Below are positions 23,779-32,386 of a stretch of DNA of 41,873 bases, piece after piece. A program made the translations under genes and the position numbers. The notes under the pieces are model-generated. The model saw only the letters and a program-made list of their open reading frames with translations, made no database searches and had not been told where the DNA came from. The DNA comes from PKWO01 sp036561005 (GTDB taxonomy: Bacteria > Pseudomonadota > Gammaproteobacteria > Burkholderiales > Burkholderiaceae_D), in contig DATBQE010000120.1 of assembly GCA_036561005.1 (NCBI GenBank), forward strand, positions 1 through 41,873, read 5' to 3'. Every line of letters starts with the position of its first letter. Position 1 is the stretch's first letter.

Positions 23779-24585
23779 TCACAGGCTGGCCAGGACCTTG
23801 TTGCGAAAGGTCAGGAATGAGGCAATATAACGCGCGTCGCGCGACTGGATGAACGCCATCTTCAATGCATTGGCGATGCGCATTTCGTGGTCGAGAAAAG
23901 ACGCCGGGATGCCGCTGCGCGTGATCGCAAACGGATCGTACGCCTTTGTGGAAAGTTGATAACAAAGCAATATCAAGGTCGCCAACCGTTCCATCATGAA
24001 CACTTTCAGTCCCACCGGGCCTACTCGCGCATGATATTCGGTCGCCGCGTTCAGGCTGCGGGCGAATGGCCCCTCCTCGGCTTCCGAAATCGCGAACAAA
24101 TGCTCACCCATCTCAAGCCAGCGCTGCCAGAATGCCGGCTTGGCTACCATATAGTTGGAGAAAATCGAGGTATTGAAGTCGCAAACGACCGTGCTGAGAT
24201 CGATTTGCATGCCCATGCCGGTGACAAATTGCTGCATGGCCGGCATCAGGCCCGCGTGGTTTGCCTCGCCATGCTCGAACACGTTAAGGAAAAACGCAGC
24301 CTGTTCGATGAATGGCGAAAAAAGATAGACGTCCGCTGGATGCGCATCGATGAATTCATTGACCTGGACCCCGGTCAAACCGGTCTTCTGGCCAAATTTC
24401 GGCGAAAAGAATCCGTAATAAGCGTCCGCTTCAAGCTGGTTGGATTTGAGGAAGGTACGCATCGGCCAATATTCGCGCCAATCAGGACGTTCGTTGCGCG
24501 CGTTATCGAGTGGAATAAAGCGCGGGTCGAGCGCGGCCTTGCTCGCTTCGTCGTAATAAATTTGGTAAATGAATTGGCGTGGCAT
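23779..24585 (-). CDS. Uncharacterised protein, paralogue of the adjacent upstream gene
   Basis: A 268-residue protein of unrecognised family. It shares an N-terminal block with its neighbour at 24592-25386: YQI(Y/V)Y, LDN, (P/N)DWREYWP(M/I)R and YGFFSP(K/R)F, then an FFLxVFE block, IFSNYxVAKPAFWxxW/IVFSNYFVARPAFWRLW, and a shared ...FFMERM/VFMMERL ending. No signal peptide or membrane segment is seen. The acidic and aromatic conserved residues and the setting among glycosyltransferase genes suggest a nucleotide-sugar or glycan-acting enzyme, but nothing identifies a reaction. It starts 6 bases after its paralogue's stop, so the pair is one operon. Confidence 0.75.
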   Translation of the reverse strand: MPRQFIYQIYYDEASKAALDPRFIPLDNARNERPDWREYWPMRTFLKSNQLEADAYYGFFSPKFGQKTGLTGVQVNEFIDAHPADVYLFSPFIEQAAFFLNVFEHGEANHAGLMPAMQQFVTGMGMQIDLSTVVCDFNTSIFSNYMVAKPAFWQRWLEMGEHLFAISEAEEGPFARSLNAATEYHARVGPVGLKVFMMERLATLILLCYQLSTKAYDPFAITRSGIPASFLDHEMRIANALKMAFIQSRDARYIASFLTFRNKVLASL

Positions 24586-24591
24586 GGTTAC

Positions 24592-25386
24592 TCAGCGTAG
24601 CTTGTCGCGCAAAGCGGAATACGCGCTCAGATATTGCGGGAAGCCCTGCTCGCGCATGGCAATTTTCAGCGCGTCGCTGATCACGGCGTCTTGCCGGTTT
24701 TCCCCCAACTTCGTGGCGGACCAGGCGCAATCGAAGGTGTTGTAGCAGCAAACCTTCCAGCGTGGGTCGATGGTCAGCAGCAGTGAAACCATGCGCTCCA
24801 TAAAAAACACCTTGCGCTGCACGCCTTCATAATTCGTGTCGGCGGTGAGGGCCTGTTTCATCGGCGTGTCTTCCCCTTCGCAAACGGCGAACAGTTTTTC
24901 GTTCAAACCCAACCAAAGCCGCCAAAATGCAGGGCGGGCAACGAAATAATTGCTGAAAACGATCTGGCGTGAATCCATGATCAAGGCGCCGAGATTGAGC
25001 GGCATGCCGATCGATTCGAGGAAGGATTCACATGCAGGAATGAAACCGGGATCAAACACCTCGTTCTGTTCAAATACGCTGAGGAAAAAGGCGCCCATGT
25101 CAGGCTGCGGACTGAATGTGAAGACGTCTGAATCTGGTGACTTATTCTTAATAAAATCAACAACTTGCGAATGATTCAAACCTATTTTCTCAGGAAATCG
25201 TGGCGAGAAGAAACCGTAAAGACAATCGTCGTCGAGGGACTGTTCGAGCAGAAAATTACGAATAGGCCAATACTCGCGCCAATCATTGCGTTTGCTATTA
25301 AGGTTGTCGAGAGCGAGATAACCTGGCGACAAACCCTCCAGCGTTTTTTGCGAATAGACGATTTGATACAGCTTGATGTCGCTCAT
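24592..25386 (-). CDS. Uncharacterised protein, first of a paralogous pair
   Basis: A 264-residue protein when started at MSDIKLYQIVYSQ (ATG at 25386). This start is preferred over an in-frame ATG at 25443 because it aligns with the paralogue's MPRQFIYQIYYDE. Shared blocks are NDWREYWPIRNFL, YGFFSPRF, FFLSVFE, NYFVARPAFWRLW and FFMERMVSLL. It is the first gene of the minus-strand run that leads to rfbG, so the divergent region 25387-25667 should hold its promoter. I do not recognise a family or catalytic motif. The pair probably arose by tandem duplication followed by strong divergence, most notably in the C-terminal third. Confidence 0.75.
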   Translation of the reverse strand: MSDIKLYQIVYSQKTLEGLSPGYLALDNLNSKRNDWREYWPIRNFLLEQSLDDDCLYGFFSPRFPEKIGLNHSQVVDFIKNKSPDSDVFTFSPQPDMGAFFLSVFEQNEVFDPGFIPACESFLESIGMPLNLGALIMDSRQIVFSNYFVARPAFWRLWLGLNEKLFAVCEGEDTPMKQALTADTNYEGVQRKVFFMERMVSLLLTIDPRWKVCCYNTFDCAWSATKLGENRQDAVISDALKIAMREQGFPQYLSAYSALRDKLR

Positions 25387-25667
25387 GGGTGCTTGAATTT
25401 CGATGGGTATCCGACGCGTAGTTTGCAGTAGAACGCATCTCATGCAATGCCGTCAAGCCGCTTGCGGTTAAACTTGCAGGAGGTTCAGACCGAAGTATCC
25501 GAGAAAAAAAGCGCCTTGTAGTTCAAAAAATAGGCTGTTGAAACCTCAGTGCTCGGGGCATCAAGGATTCGCCGATAGCTTAGGATAGGAACTTTCACCG
25601 CTCAGACGCAAGGCTCCGACATCCAGAGCATAGCGCCGTAGCGAGGCTGGGAATCTAAACAGGCACC
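25387..25667. other. Divergent intergenic region before the TPR-sulfotransferase gene
   Basis: This 281-base region separates the minus-strand unknown pair from the plus-strand TPR-sulfotransferase. The right third holds the possible structured RNA at 25566-25655. The left part contains AGGAGG (25479-25484) with no start codon at suitable distance, and A/T-rich stretches that could be promoters. No coding sequence is convincing. Confidence 0.5.
25566..25655 (+). ncRNA. Possible c-di-GMP-I (GEMM)-like riboswitch aptamer, degenerate
   Basis: Two GEMM hallmark strings occur in the right order and spacing. GACGCAAGGC is at 25605-25614 (consensus GACGCAAAGCC). GTAGCGAGGCT is at 25638-25648 (consensus GGTAGCxxGGTT). 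The segment is closed by GATTC (25566-25570) pairing with GAATC (25651-25655), with GCC (25571-25573) facing GGC (25645-25647). It ends 12 bases before the ATG of the TPR-sulfotransferase. Against it, the hairpin expected just before GACGCAA is weak (GGAACTTTCACCG has no good partner), and no terminator hairpin follows. Control would have to act on translation start. It may be a decayed or variant aptamer, or chance. Confidence 0.4.
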
Positions 25668-28241
25668 ATGAAACCCGATAATTCTTCATTGCAGGAACAC
25701 GAACCGGCCACGCACTTGCTTGCAACCGCAATCAGTCACCACCAGGCTGGGCAGTTTGCCGAGGCGGAGCGGCTATATCGAGTCCTGCTGCAGAAAGATC
25801 CCGCCCACCCCGACGCCAACCACAATCTCGGCATATTGGCCGGACAGGTTGGACATGCCGAGGGTGGATTACCCTTTCTTCGAAATGCCGTCACGACGTC
25901 GCCAGATCGCGAGCACTATGCACTGTCCTACTCGAACGCCCTCCTGACACTAGGCAAGTCAGAGGATGCACTGCATTTTCTTGAATCCGCAATTGATCGC
26001 GGTTTGAACACGGCCGCATTACGCTGCAATCTCGGCAACGCAGCACGCGCGCTCGGCCAATTCGATCGTGCAAAGAATAATTTCCAAGCCGCTCTAGCAC
26101 TCGAGCCTGGCCATGCACTTGCGCACTACAATCTTGCCACGATCCTGCAGGACACGGGCGACTTTGAAGGTGCTGTCGCGGGATTTCGCCACGCATTGAT
26201 GCAAAACCCTGCGTTCGCGGAAGCCCACAACAACCTCGGCATATGCTTGCAGGCGCTCCAGCGCCCTGACGACGCGATCGCCAGTTTCCGCGACGCGCTC
26301 AAGGCGAACGACAACGATGCCGACGCGCACTTCAATCTAGGCAACGCTTTGGATCTGGCCGGGCAATCTGAAAGCGCCCTGGCAAGCTATCACAAAGCGT
26401 TTGCACTTGACCCAACGCATGTTGAGGCCCTGAACAGAATTGGATTGATCGCGCTAAAACTCGGCCGACTCGATGAATCCGAGCGTAGCCTGCGACAAGC
26501 GTTGGCATTGAAACCGCAAGTCGCGGATGCACACAACAATCTGGGCAACACCTTACATGCGCTCCAACGTCGCGAAGAAGCCATCGCCAGTTATCATGGC
26601 GCAATTGCGCTGAGGCCGGATTATCCCGAGGCATTGAGCAATCTCGGCAATATCTATTTCGAACAAGGGGATTTCCATGCTGCAGAGCAGTCCTGCCGAC
26701 AAGCACTGGCAATCAACCCCGACCTGCTCCAAGCACATCTGAACCTGGCCAATGCGCTCCAGGCACTCGGCGCGTGGGACGAGGCCGTTGCACACTATCG
26801 CGTGGTTCTGCAACAACATCCTGATTTCGCCGATGCGCACTATAATTTGGGCAACGTCTTGCAAAAGCTCGAACGTCTTGACGAAGCCGAAGCAAGTTAT
26901 CGACAGGCGCTTGAATTCAAACCGCACTTCGCCTACGCTCACAACAACCTCGGCAACGTCCTGCGCCAGCTCGGCCGTTTGAACGAGGCGGCGCAAAGTT
27001 ACCACCACGCCATTCAATTACAGCCCGACTACGCCGAAGCGCACAATAATTTGGGAATTGCGCTGCAATCCTTCAATCTGATCGAGGCGGAAGCCCATTG
27101 CCGCAGGGCTCTGGAGCTTAATCCACGGCTTACCGAAGCGATGGTGTTCCTGGCGGACATCTTGTCCAATCGCGGAGAATTTGTCGATGCCGAGGCATGG
27201 TTGCATCGGGCCATGCAGATCAATCCGGCCATGAGCGACGCATGGGCGGGCATTCCGACGCTGCGAAAAATGACTGAGTCAGATCACCAATGGATCGCCC
27301 GTGCACAGGAATTGATCAAGCTGCCATTACCGGCAAGAAGCATGGCCTATCTGCGCCATGCGATGGGAAAATACCATGACGACATCAGGCAATACGAATT
27401 GGCGTTCATAAATCACCAAACTGCGAATGACGCGAGCAAGCAATATGCGCCCCGCTACGACAGGCGCCAAGCGGAGCATTTAGCCGATCTGGTCATGGCA
27501 GGATTCAGCAAGGAATTTGTCGACGGCCCGCATTCCGGCGCGAATGCATCGACCCGGCCGGTGTTCGTCGTCGGCATGCCGCGTTCCGGCACGTCCCTCG
27601 CCGAACAAATCATTGCGGCCCATCCTGCGGCTTTTGGCGCCGGCGAGCTCTTTTTCTGGGAGCCGGCGCTGCATGGCTTCGACCTGCATGGCGCGAACGT
27701 GGAGAGCCAATTGGCCGCGCTCGCCGGAAATTTCCTTTCTTTGCTCGACAAATGTTCGCCGGAAGCCCAGCGCGTGGTTGACAAGATGCCGACCAATTTC
27801 AGATGCCTGGGTTTGATCCGGGCAGCGTTTCCGCACGCAAAGATAATTCATATGGAACGCAATCCGGTCGACACCTGCTTGTCGATCTATTTCCAGCATT
27901 TCGACGCAGCACATCCCTACGCCAATGACCTCGACAATCTCGCGCATCAATTTAGGCAATATCGTCGCATCATGGCGCACTGGCGAGATGTCTTGCCGGT
28001 GCAAACCCTGCTTCACGTTCCCTACGAAGGTTTGGTAGAAAACCAGGAACACTGGACACGCATCATGCTGGAATTCGTTGATCTTCCCTGGGACGCTCGC
28101 TGTCTGGATTTCCACCTCAAGGAGCGCACTGTCGGCACTGCAAGCAAGTGGCAAGTCAGGCAAAAAATGAATCGGACCTCCGTCGAGCGCTGGCGCAACT
28201 ATCAACAGTTCGTTGGCCCGCTCCTCGGCCTGCTGGACTGA
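25668..28241 (+). CDS. TPR-repeat sulfotransferase
   Basis: An 857-residue protein. Residues ~15-530 form about 14 TPR units (repeated ANNLGN and ALxPxxAEAHNNLG blocks). The C-terminal ~230 residues are a PAPS-dependent sulfotransferase: FVVGMPRSGTSLAEQII near 630 is the 5'-phosphosulfate loop, and KIIHMERNPVDTCLSIYFQ near 724 is the 3'-phosphate-binding segment. It would transfer sulfate from PAPS to a hydroxyl on a protein or glycan bound by the TPR superhelix. It is followed 22 bases later by a TPR-GT41 protein and then the flagellin gene, which makes a glycan or protein of the filament a candidate acceptor (inference). A GEMM-like RNA element precedes it. Confidence 0.9.
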   Translation: MKPDNSSLQEHEPATHLLATAISHHQAGQFAEAERLYRVLLQKDPAHPDANHNLGILAGQVGHAEGGLPFLRNAVTTSPDREHYALSYSNALLTLGKSEDALHFLESAIDRGLNTAALRCNLGNAARALGQFDRAKNNFQAALALEPGHALAHYNLATILQDTGDFEGAVAGFRHALMQNPAFAEAHNNLGICLQALQRPDDAIASFRDALKANDNDADAHFNLGNALDLAGQSESALASYHKAFALDPTHVEALNRIGLIALKLGRLDESERSLRQALALKPQVADAHNNLGNTLHALQRREEAIASYHGAIALRPDYPEALSNLGNIYFEQGDFHAAEQSCRQALAINPDLLQAHLNLANALQALGAWDEAVAHYRVVLQQHPDFADAHYNLGNVLQKLERLDEAEASYRQALEFKPHFAYAHNNLGNVLRQLGRLNEAAQSYHHAIQLQPDYAEAHNNLGIALQSFNLIEAEAHCRRALELNPRLTEAMVFLADILSNRGEFVDAEAWLHRAMQINPAMSDAWAGIPTLRKMTESDHQWIARAQELIKLPLPARSMAYLRHAMGKYHDDIRQYELAFINHQTANDASKQYAPRYDRRQAEHLADLVMAGFSKEFVDGPHSGANASTRPVFVVGMPRSGTSLAEQIIAAHPAAFGAGELFFWEPALHGFDLHGANVESQLAALAGNFLSLLDKCSPEAQRVVDKMPTNFRCLGLIRAAFPHAKIIHMERNPVDTCLSIYFQHFDAAHPYANDLDNLAHQFRQYRRIMAHWRDVLPVQTLLHVPYEGLVENQEHWTRIMLEFVDLPWDARCLDFHLKERTVGTASKWQVRQKMNRTSVERWRNYQQFVGPLLGLLD

Positions 28242-28263
28242 AATTCAAAGCGGCGCCTCGGAC

Positions 28264-30420
28264 ATGAATGTGAAAAACACAAACCGCAATTCGCTGTGCC
28301 CTTGTGGCAGCGGCAAAAAATATAAACACTGTTGCGCGATCAAGGACAGTCCGTTGGCGGCGCGCCATACCGCAGACTCCGTCGAACTGGCGCAAGAACT
28401 CAGGATGTCCGGGAAAAAAATATTGTCGGAGCAGATGTGCGAAAGGCTCTTGTCAACCAATCCGCGCGACGGCAAGGCACTGCACTTGGCTGGGTTGCTC
28501 GCCTTCGAAAGCGGGGCCATCGAACGCGCTGTCAATTTGCTGCGATCAAGTGCCAACGCATGCCCCGAAGATGCATCGATTTTGAGTGACTTGGGCGGCC
28601 TGCTCAACGTGCGCGGACGTCTCGTGGAGGCGACCGCATGTTTCCGGCAGTCGCTGGCGCTCGATGCATCCGATGCGCGAACACATTACAACCTCGGATG
28701 CACACTTCAAGGGCTCGGCCTCTTGACCGAGGCCCAAGCAAGCTACCGGCAAGCATTGCAACTGGCGCCCGCAACCACGGAACTGCTCTGCAATCTTGGC
28801 GGGTGTCTGCAGATGCAAGGAAAAAGTGCAGCCGCAATTGCATGTCTTCGCCAAGCGCTGACATTGAGCCCACGCGACGTCAACGTGCTCAACAATCTCG
28901 GCGCCGCGTTGCAGGCGGCAGGCAACATTGCCGAGGCAAAATCGTGCTTCCAGAGCGCAATTGCACTTGATTCCCGTTCGGCCATCAGCCATGTGAACAT
29001 GGGGATGGCCTATCAGGACGAGGGACAGTACCAACAGGCTGCGGCTTGCCAGCGAGCCGCGCTCTCCATTGAACCGCAACTGGCGGAAGCGCATTATGCC
29101 TTGGGTGTCGCCTTGCATGGATTGCGTAAGCTTGAAGAAGCATGTGACTGCTACCGGCGCGCGATTGCGATCAATCCGTCACACATAAGAGCGCACGACA
29201 ACCTTCTGATGACGCAACAATTCATTCCAGCCGTCTCGGCGGAGCAGTTGCTCGCATCGCACAAGGAATTCGCCGCACAATTTGAAACGCCGTTAAGGCG
29301 CAGTTGGCCGAAGCACGCCAACGTTCGCAGCCACGCAAAACGCCTCAAGGTCGGCTATGTTTCCGGCGATTTTCGCACCCATGCCGTTGCCCATTTCATC
29401 AAGCCCATATTGCGCCACCACGACCGCAATCAATACGAAGTTTTCGCTTACGGCACGTGCCAAAAGCAAGATGCCGTCACCGACGAAATAATTGCCATGG
29501 TTGACCAATCGCAACCTACATTTGGCATGACCGATCAGCAAATGGCCGGCCAAATCCAGGCTGACGGTATCGACATTCTGGTCGATCTGTCAGGCCATAC
29601 GGCCTATAACCGCCTGCTGGTATTTGCGCAAAAGCCGGCGCCAATCCAGATTGCCTATGTCGGTTATTTGAGCACGACAGGCCTGGGGGCGATGGACTAC
29701 CGCATTACCGACAAGCTGGCGGAACCCGACGGGTTTGATCGCTATTACACGGAGAAATTGCTGCGAATGCCGGACAGCATGTGGTGTTTCGAACCGCCAA
29801 CGGACGATCTCGCTATATCGCCGCTGCCTGCGCTTCAGAATGGCTTCCTGACGTTCGGCTCTTTCAATAGCGTCGACAAGATCGATATTGAATCCATCAA
29901 ATTGTGGTCCATACTGCTGAGAGAACTTCCTAGTGCGCGCATGCTGTTCATGGCGGCACCCGAGGTGCGCCCGCATTTCATCGAGCAGTTTCGCGAGCAC
30001 GGCATTGCGACAAGCCGAATCGAATATTTCGGAAAATTACCGCCAGGCGAATTCCGTAAAATGATTCAGCGTGTGGATATCAGCCTCGACTCATTTCCGG
30101 TGAACGGCGCAACGACCACGTGCGAATCCCTCTGGCAAGGGGTACCTGCCCTCAGTCTCAGCGGAGAACGATTCCTTTCGCGAAACGGACTGAGCATCCT
30201 GGGCGCGGCAGGGTTGCCTGATTTTTCTGCACGCACACAAAAAGAATTGATCGATACTGCGCTTCTGTTAGCCGACAACCTGCCTATCCTGGCCAACATC
30301 CGCAGCGGCATGCGCGAGCATCTGCTTGCAGCGCCCCTGCTCGATCAACGGCAGTTTGTTCAAAATCTTGAGGCGCTTTATCGCGAAACATGGATAACAT
30401 GGTGCAACAACCATAACTGA
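28264..30420 (+). CDS. SEC-C / TPR / GT41 (SPINDLY-type) glycosyltransferase
   Basis: A 718-residue protein when started at ATG 28264, which avoids overlap with the sulfotransferase gene (an upstream TTG at 28213 would overlap it). Residues ~5-22 form a SEC-C zinc motif (NRNSLCPCGSGKKYKHCC). TPR units follow from about 45 to 325. The GT41 catalytic part begins near 360: GYVSGDFRTHAV with the conserved His, YVGYLSTTGLGAMDYRI, FGSFNSVDKI with the UDP-contacting Lys, and LDSFPVNGATTTCESLWQGVP. It should glycosylate Ser/Thr of a protein in the cytosol. Its gene is directly upstream of the flagellin promoter, so flagellin is a good target candidate. The SEC-C motif is best known from SecA and may aid binding to other proteins. 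Confidence 0.9.
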   Translation: MNVKNTNRNSLCPCGSGKKYKHCCAIKDSPLAARHTADSVELAQELRMSGKKILSEQMCERLLSTNPRDGKALHLAGLLAFESGAIERAVNLLRSSANACPEDASILSDLGGLLNVRGRLVEATACFRQSLALDASDARTHYNLGCTLQGLGLLTEAQASYRQALQLAPATTELLCNLGGCLQMQGKSAAAIACLRQALTLSPRDVNVLNNLGAALQAAGNIAEAKSCFQSAIALDSRSAISHVNMGMAYQDEGQYQQAAACQRAALSIEPQLAEAHYALGVALHGLRKLEEACDCYRRAIAINPSHIRAHDNLLMTQQFIPAVSAEQLLASHKEFAAQFETPLRRSWPKHANVRSHAKRLKVGYVSGDFRTHAVAHFIKPILRHHDRNQYEVFAYGTCQKQDAVTDEIIAMVDQSQPTFGMTDQQMAGQIQADGIDILVDLSGHTAYNRLLVFAQKPAPIQIAYVGYLSTTGLGAMDYRITDKLAEPDGFDRYYTEKLLRMPDSMWCFEPPTDDLAISPLPALQNGFLTFGSFNSVDKIDIESIKLWSILLRELPSARMLFMAAPEVRPHFIEQFREHGIATSRIEYFGKLPPGEFRKMIQRVDISLDSFPVNGATTTCESLWQGVPALSLSGERFLSRNGLSILGAAGLPDFSARTQKELIDTALLLADNLPILANIRSGMREHLLAAPLLDQRQFVQNLEALYRETWITWCNNHN

Positions 30421-30634
30421 AACAGGAAGTGCAAGAATTGATAAGTGTGGCCGATTCAACACCACATATATATAGCACGTAGCGCCGGCGCAGCAAGCAC
30501 GACACTCGCATCCATCCCCCCGATCAAAGAAATAAACCTGGCTCGCCTTGAGCGTCAGCACCAGGAGTCCGCCCATCCGTGAACATCGCGCCGGACAAAT
30601 ATTCCGCGAAAACGCTAAAGAATTACTCACATGC

Positions 30635-30658
30635 AACCGATGATGCAGGTAATCGGTT
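30635..30658. repeat. Perfect 7-bp inverted repeat upstream of the fliC promoter
   Basis: AACCGAT (30635-30641) and ATCGGTT (30652-30658) are exact reverse complements separated by 10 bases. The centre is about 54 bases upstream of the sigma-28 -35 element. It could be an operator, or a stem ending transcription from the GT41 gene, although no T-run follows. Confidence 0.5.
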
Positions 30659-30699
30659 CAGAATTTCGAACGGGTCGAAAAAATAAAGTTGCTCCACTC

Positions 30700-30726
30700 T
30701 AAATTTTTTCGTGTCCGTGTCGATAA
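30700..30726 (+). promoter_or_regulatory. Sigma-28 (FliA) promoter of fliC
   Basis: TAAATTTT (30700-30707), an 11-base spacer and GTCGATAA (30719-30726) match the sigma-28 consensus TAAAGTTT-N11-GCCGATAA with two mismatches and ideal spacing. It lies about 94 bases before the flagellin ATG, as expected for a late flagellar gene. Confidence 0.85.
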
Positions 30727-30807
30727 AGATATGTCGATGGTCACTTGCGATGCATCAAATGCAAAACCAAAGCTGGCTGTAACTGAACCGGAACACCAGA
30801 TCCACTT

Positions 30808-30812
30808 AGGAG
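30808..30812 (+). promoter_or_regulatory. fliC ribosome-binding site
   Basis: AGGAG sits 7 bases upstream of ATG 30820 and fixes the flagellin start. Confidence 0.75.
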
Positions 30813-30819
30813 AAACACC

Positions 30820-32313
30820 ATGTCTTCATACATCAATACCAACGTTGCGTCGTTGAACGCCCAGAATAATCTGGCCAACTCGCAGGGCGGCTTATCGCAA
30901 GCGTTGGAACGCCTGTCTTCCGGTTTGCGTATCAACAGCGCTGCAGACGATGCAGCAGGATTGGCGATCTCCACTCGCATGAGTTCCCAGATCAATGGTC
31001 TGACCCAGGCTGCACGCAATGCCAACGATGGTATTTCACTGGCACAAACTGCCGGTGGCGCGCTGACTTCGGTCAATGCCAACCTGCAAACCTTGCGCCA
31101 ATTGGCAGTCGAGTCGGCAAATGCAACGAATACCTCTTCGGATCGCAAAGCACTCAACGCCGAAGCGCAGCAATTGGTATCGGAAATCCAGAATACGGCG
31201 ACCACGACCCAGTTCAACGGTCAAAACCTGCTCGACGGTTCATTTACAGCACAGCAATTCCAGACTGGTGCAAACGCCAATCAAACCATCACCGTCAGCG
31301 TTGCCGGCGCCACGACCAGCACGCTCGGTAACTTCGGCGGCGCAGGCACTTCGGCAGTGACATCGACTGCATGGTCGGTAGCCGACAGTATCATCATCAA
31401 CGGCGTGACGATTGGGGCTTCGAATTCCACGTCGGCACCAGGTGTAAGCGCAGGTAGCGCCTATGCGAAGTCTGCGGCGATCAATGCACAAGCCAGCCTG
31501 ACAGGTGTTACAGCCACGGCTTCGACGACAGTCAGCGGCGCTGCGGCAACACCGGGCTCCTCAACCACGTCCGGCGAGCTCTGGATCAACGGCATCGCAG
31601 TCGGTTCGATCAGTTCGTCAACCTCGGCTCTGGGTCAAATCCAGAACTCTGCCAATGCGATCAATGCCGTGTCCGCTCAATCGGGTGTTACTGCAATCGC
31701 AAACGCAAGCACAGGCCAATTGCAACTGACGGCTTCCGATGGGCGCGACATCAATGTCTCGACCAACGCAGGAACTGGCGCAGCCGATGTATTGGCAGCG
31801 ACCGGCTTGACCGCGACCGCTTTTGCCGGTACGACGGTAGCAGCAAACGGCAATCTGGATCCGACAGTTGCCAATACCGGCGGTTCGACAACAACAGGTA
31901 CATTGAGTCTGAATTCTTCTTCGGCAATCAACTTGACCGATACAGATGCAGGTGTTGCATTGGGATACGGCGGTTTGACCGGCTACTCGTCCAAGTTGAG
32001 CTCCCTCGCAACGCTGGATATCACTTCGGTCAGCGGAGCCAACTCCGCGATCAACATCATTGATGCGTCGATCAATCAGATCAATGCGCAGCAAGCAGAC
32101 TTGGGTGCGATTCAAAACCGCTTCACGTCGACGATCGGTAATTTGAATACCTCCTCGACGAATCTGTCCGCAGCACGTAGCCGGATTCAAGATACCGATT
32201 ACGCGTCCGAAACTGCAAACCTGGCTCACTATCAGATTTTGCAACAGGCGGGTACGGCAATGTTGGCACAGGCGAATTCCCTGCCTAACTCGATCTTGAC
32301 CTTGCTCCGGTAA
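30820..32313 (+). CDS. fliC: Flagellin
   Basis: A 497-residue filament subunit. The N-terminal D0/D1 region (1 to about 140) shows INTNVASLNAQNNL, LSSGLRINSAADDAAGLAI and RNANDGISLAQTAGGAL. The C-terminal D1/D0 region (about 410-497) shows NRFTSTIGNLNTSSTNLSAARSRIQDTDYA and ends SLPNSILTLLR. The central ~270 residues are very rich in Ser, Thr, Ala and Gly, and include a flagellin-IN-like segment (GQIQNSANAINAVSAQSGVTA). No Cys is present. The many exposed Ser/Thr suit O-glycosylation by the neighbouring GT41 proteins, but that is inference. It is driven by a sigma-28 promoter and followed by a small hairpin before flaG. Confidence 0.97.
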   Translation: MSSYINTNVASLNAQNNLANSQGGLSQALERLSSGLRINSAADDAAGLAISTRMSSQINGLTQAARNANDGISLAQTAGGALTSVNANLQTLRQLAVESANATNTSSDRKALNAEAQQLVSEIQNTATTTQFNGQNLLDGSFTAQQFQTGANANQTITVSVAGATTSTLGNFGGAGTSAVTSTAWSVADSIIINGVTIGASNSTSAPGVSAGSAYAKSAAINAQASLTGVTATASTTVSGAAATPGSSTTSGELWINGIAVGSISSSTSALGQIQNSANAINAVSAQSGVTAIANASTGQLQLTASDGRDINVSTNAGTGAADVLAATGLTATAFAGTTVAANGNLDPTVANTGGSTTTGTLSLNSSSAINLTDTDAGVALGYGGLTGYSSKLSSLATLDITSVSGANSAINIIDASINQINAQQADLGAIQNRFTSTIGNLNTSSTNLSAARSRIQDTDYASETANLAHYQILQQAGTAMLAQANSLPNSILTLLR

Positions 32314-32338
32314 TTGATTTAATTGGTACTATGAGCAG

Positions 32339-32361
32339 CCCGACCGGAATATCAGGTCGGG
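32339..32361 (+). terminator. Hairpin after fliC
   Basis: CCCGACC (32339-32345) pairs with GGTCGGG (32355-32361) around a 9-base loop, 25 bases after the flagellin stop. There is no T-run, so it may be an attenuator or an mRNA-stabilising stem that raises fliC over flaG, rather than a full terminator. Confidence 0.5.
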
Positions 32362-32386
32362 TGTTCGCCCATAAAGGATAAGCATC

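Larger units (their letters stand above)
30421..30819 (+). other. Long non-coding region upstream of fliC
   Basis: This is 399 bases without a credible gene. It holds a 10-bp palindrome GCGCCGGCGC (30482-30491), a loose CCTGG/CCAGG inverted repeat (about 30538-30562), a perfect 7-bp inverted repeat at 30635-30658, and the sigma-28 promoter at 30700-30726. The remaining leader to the fliC ATG is about 90 bases, with a good ribosome-binding site at its end. Confidence 0.6.

Noticed and set aside
30616..30643. A second sigma-28-like promoter upstream of fliC (TAAAGAAT then ACCGATGA)
   Set aside because: Spacer and -10 element fit poorly, and the -10 overlaps the inverted repeat. The 30700-30726 site is much better.
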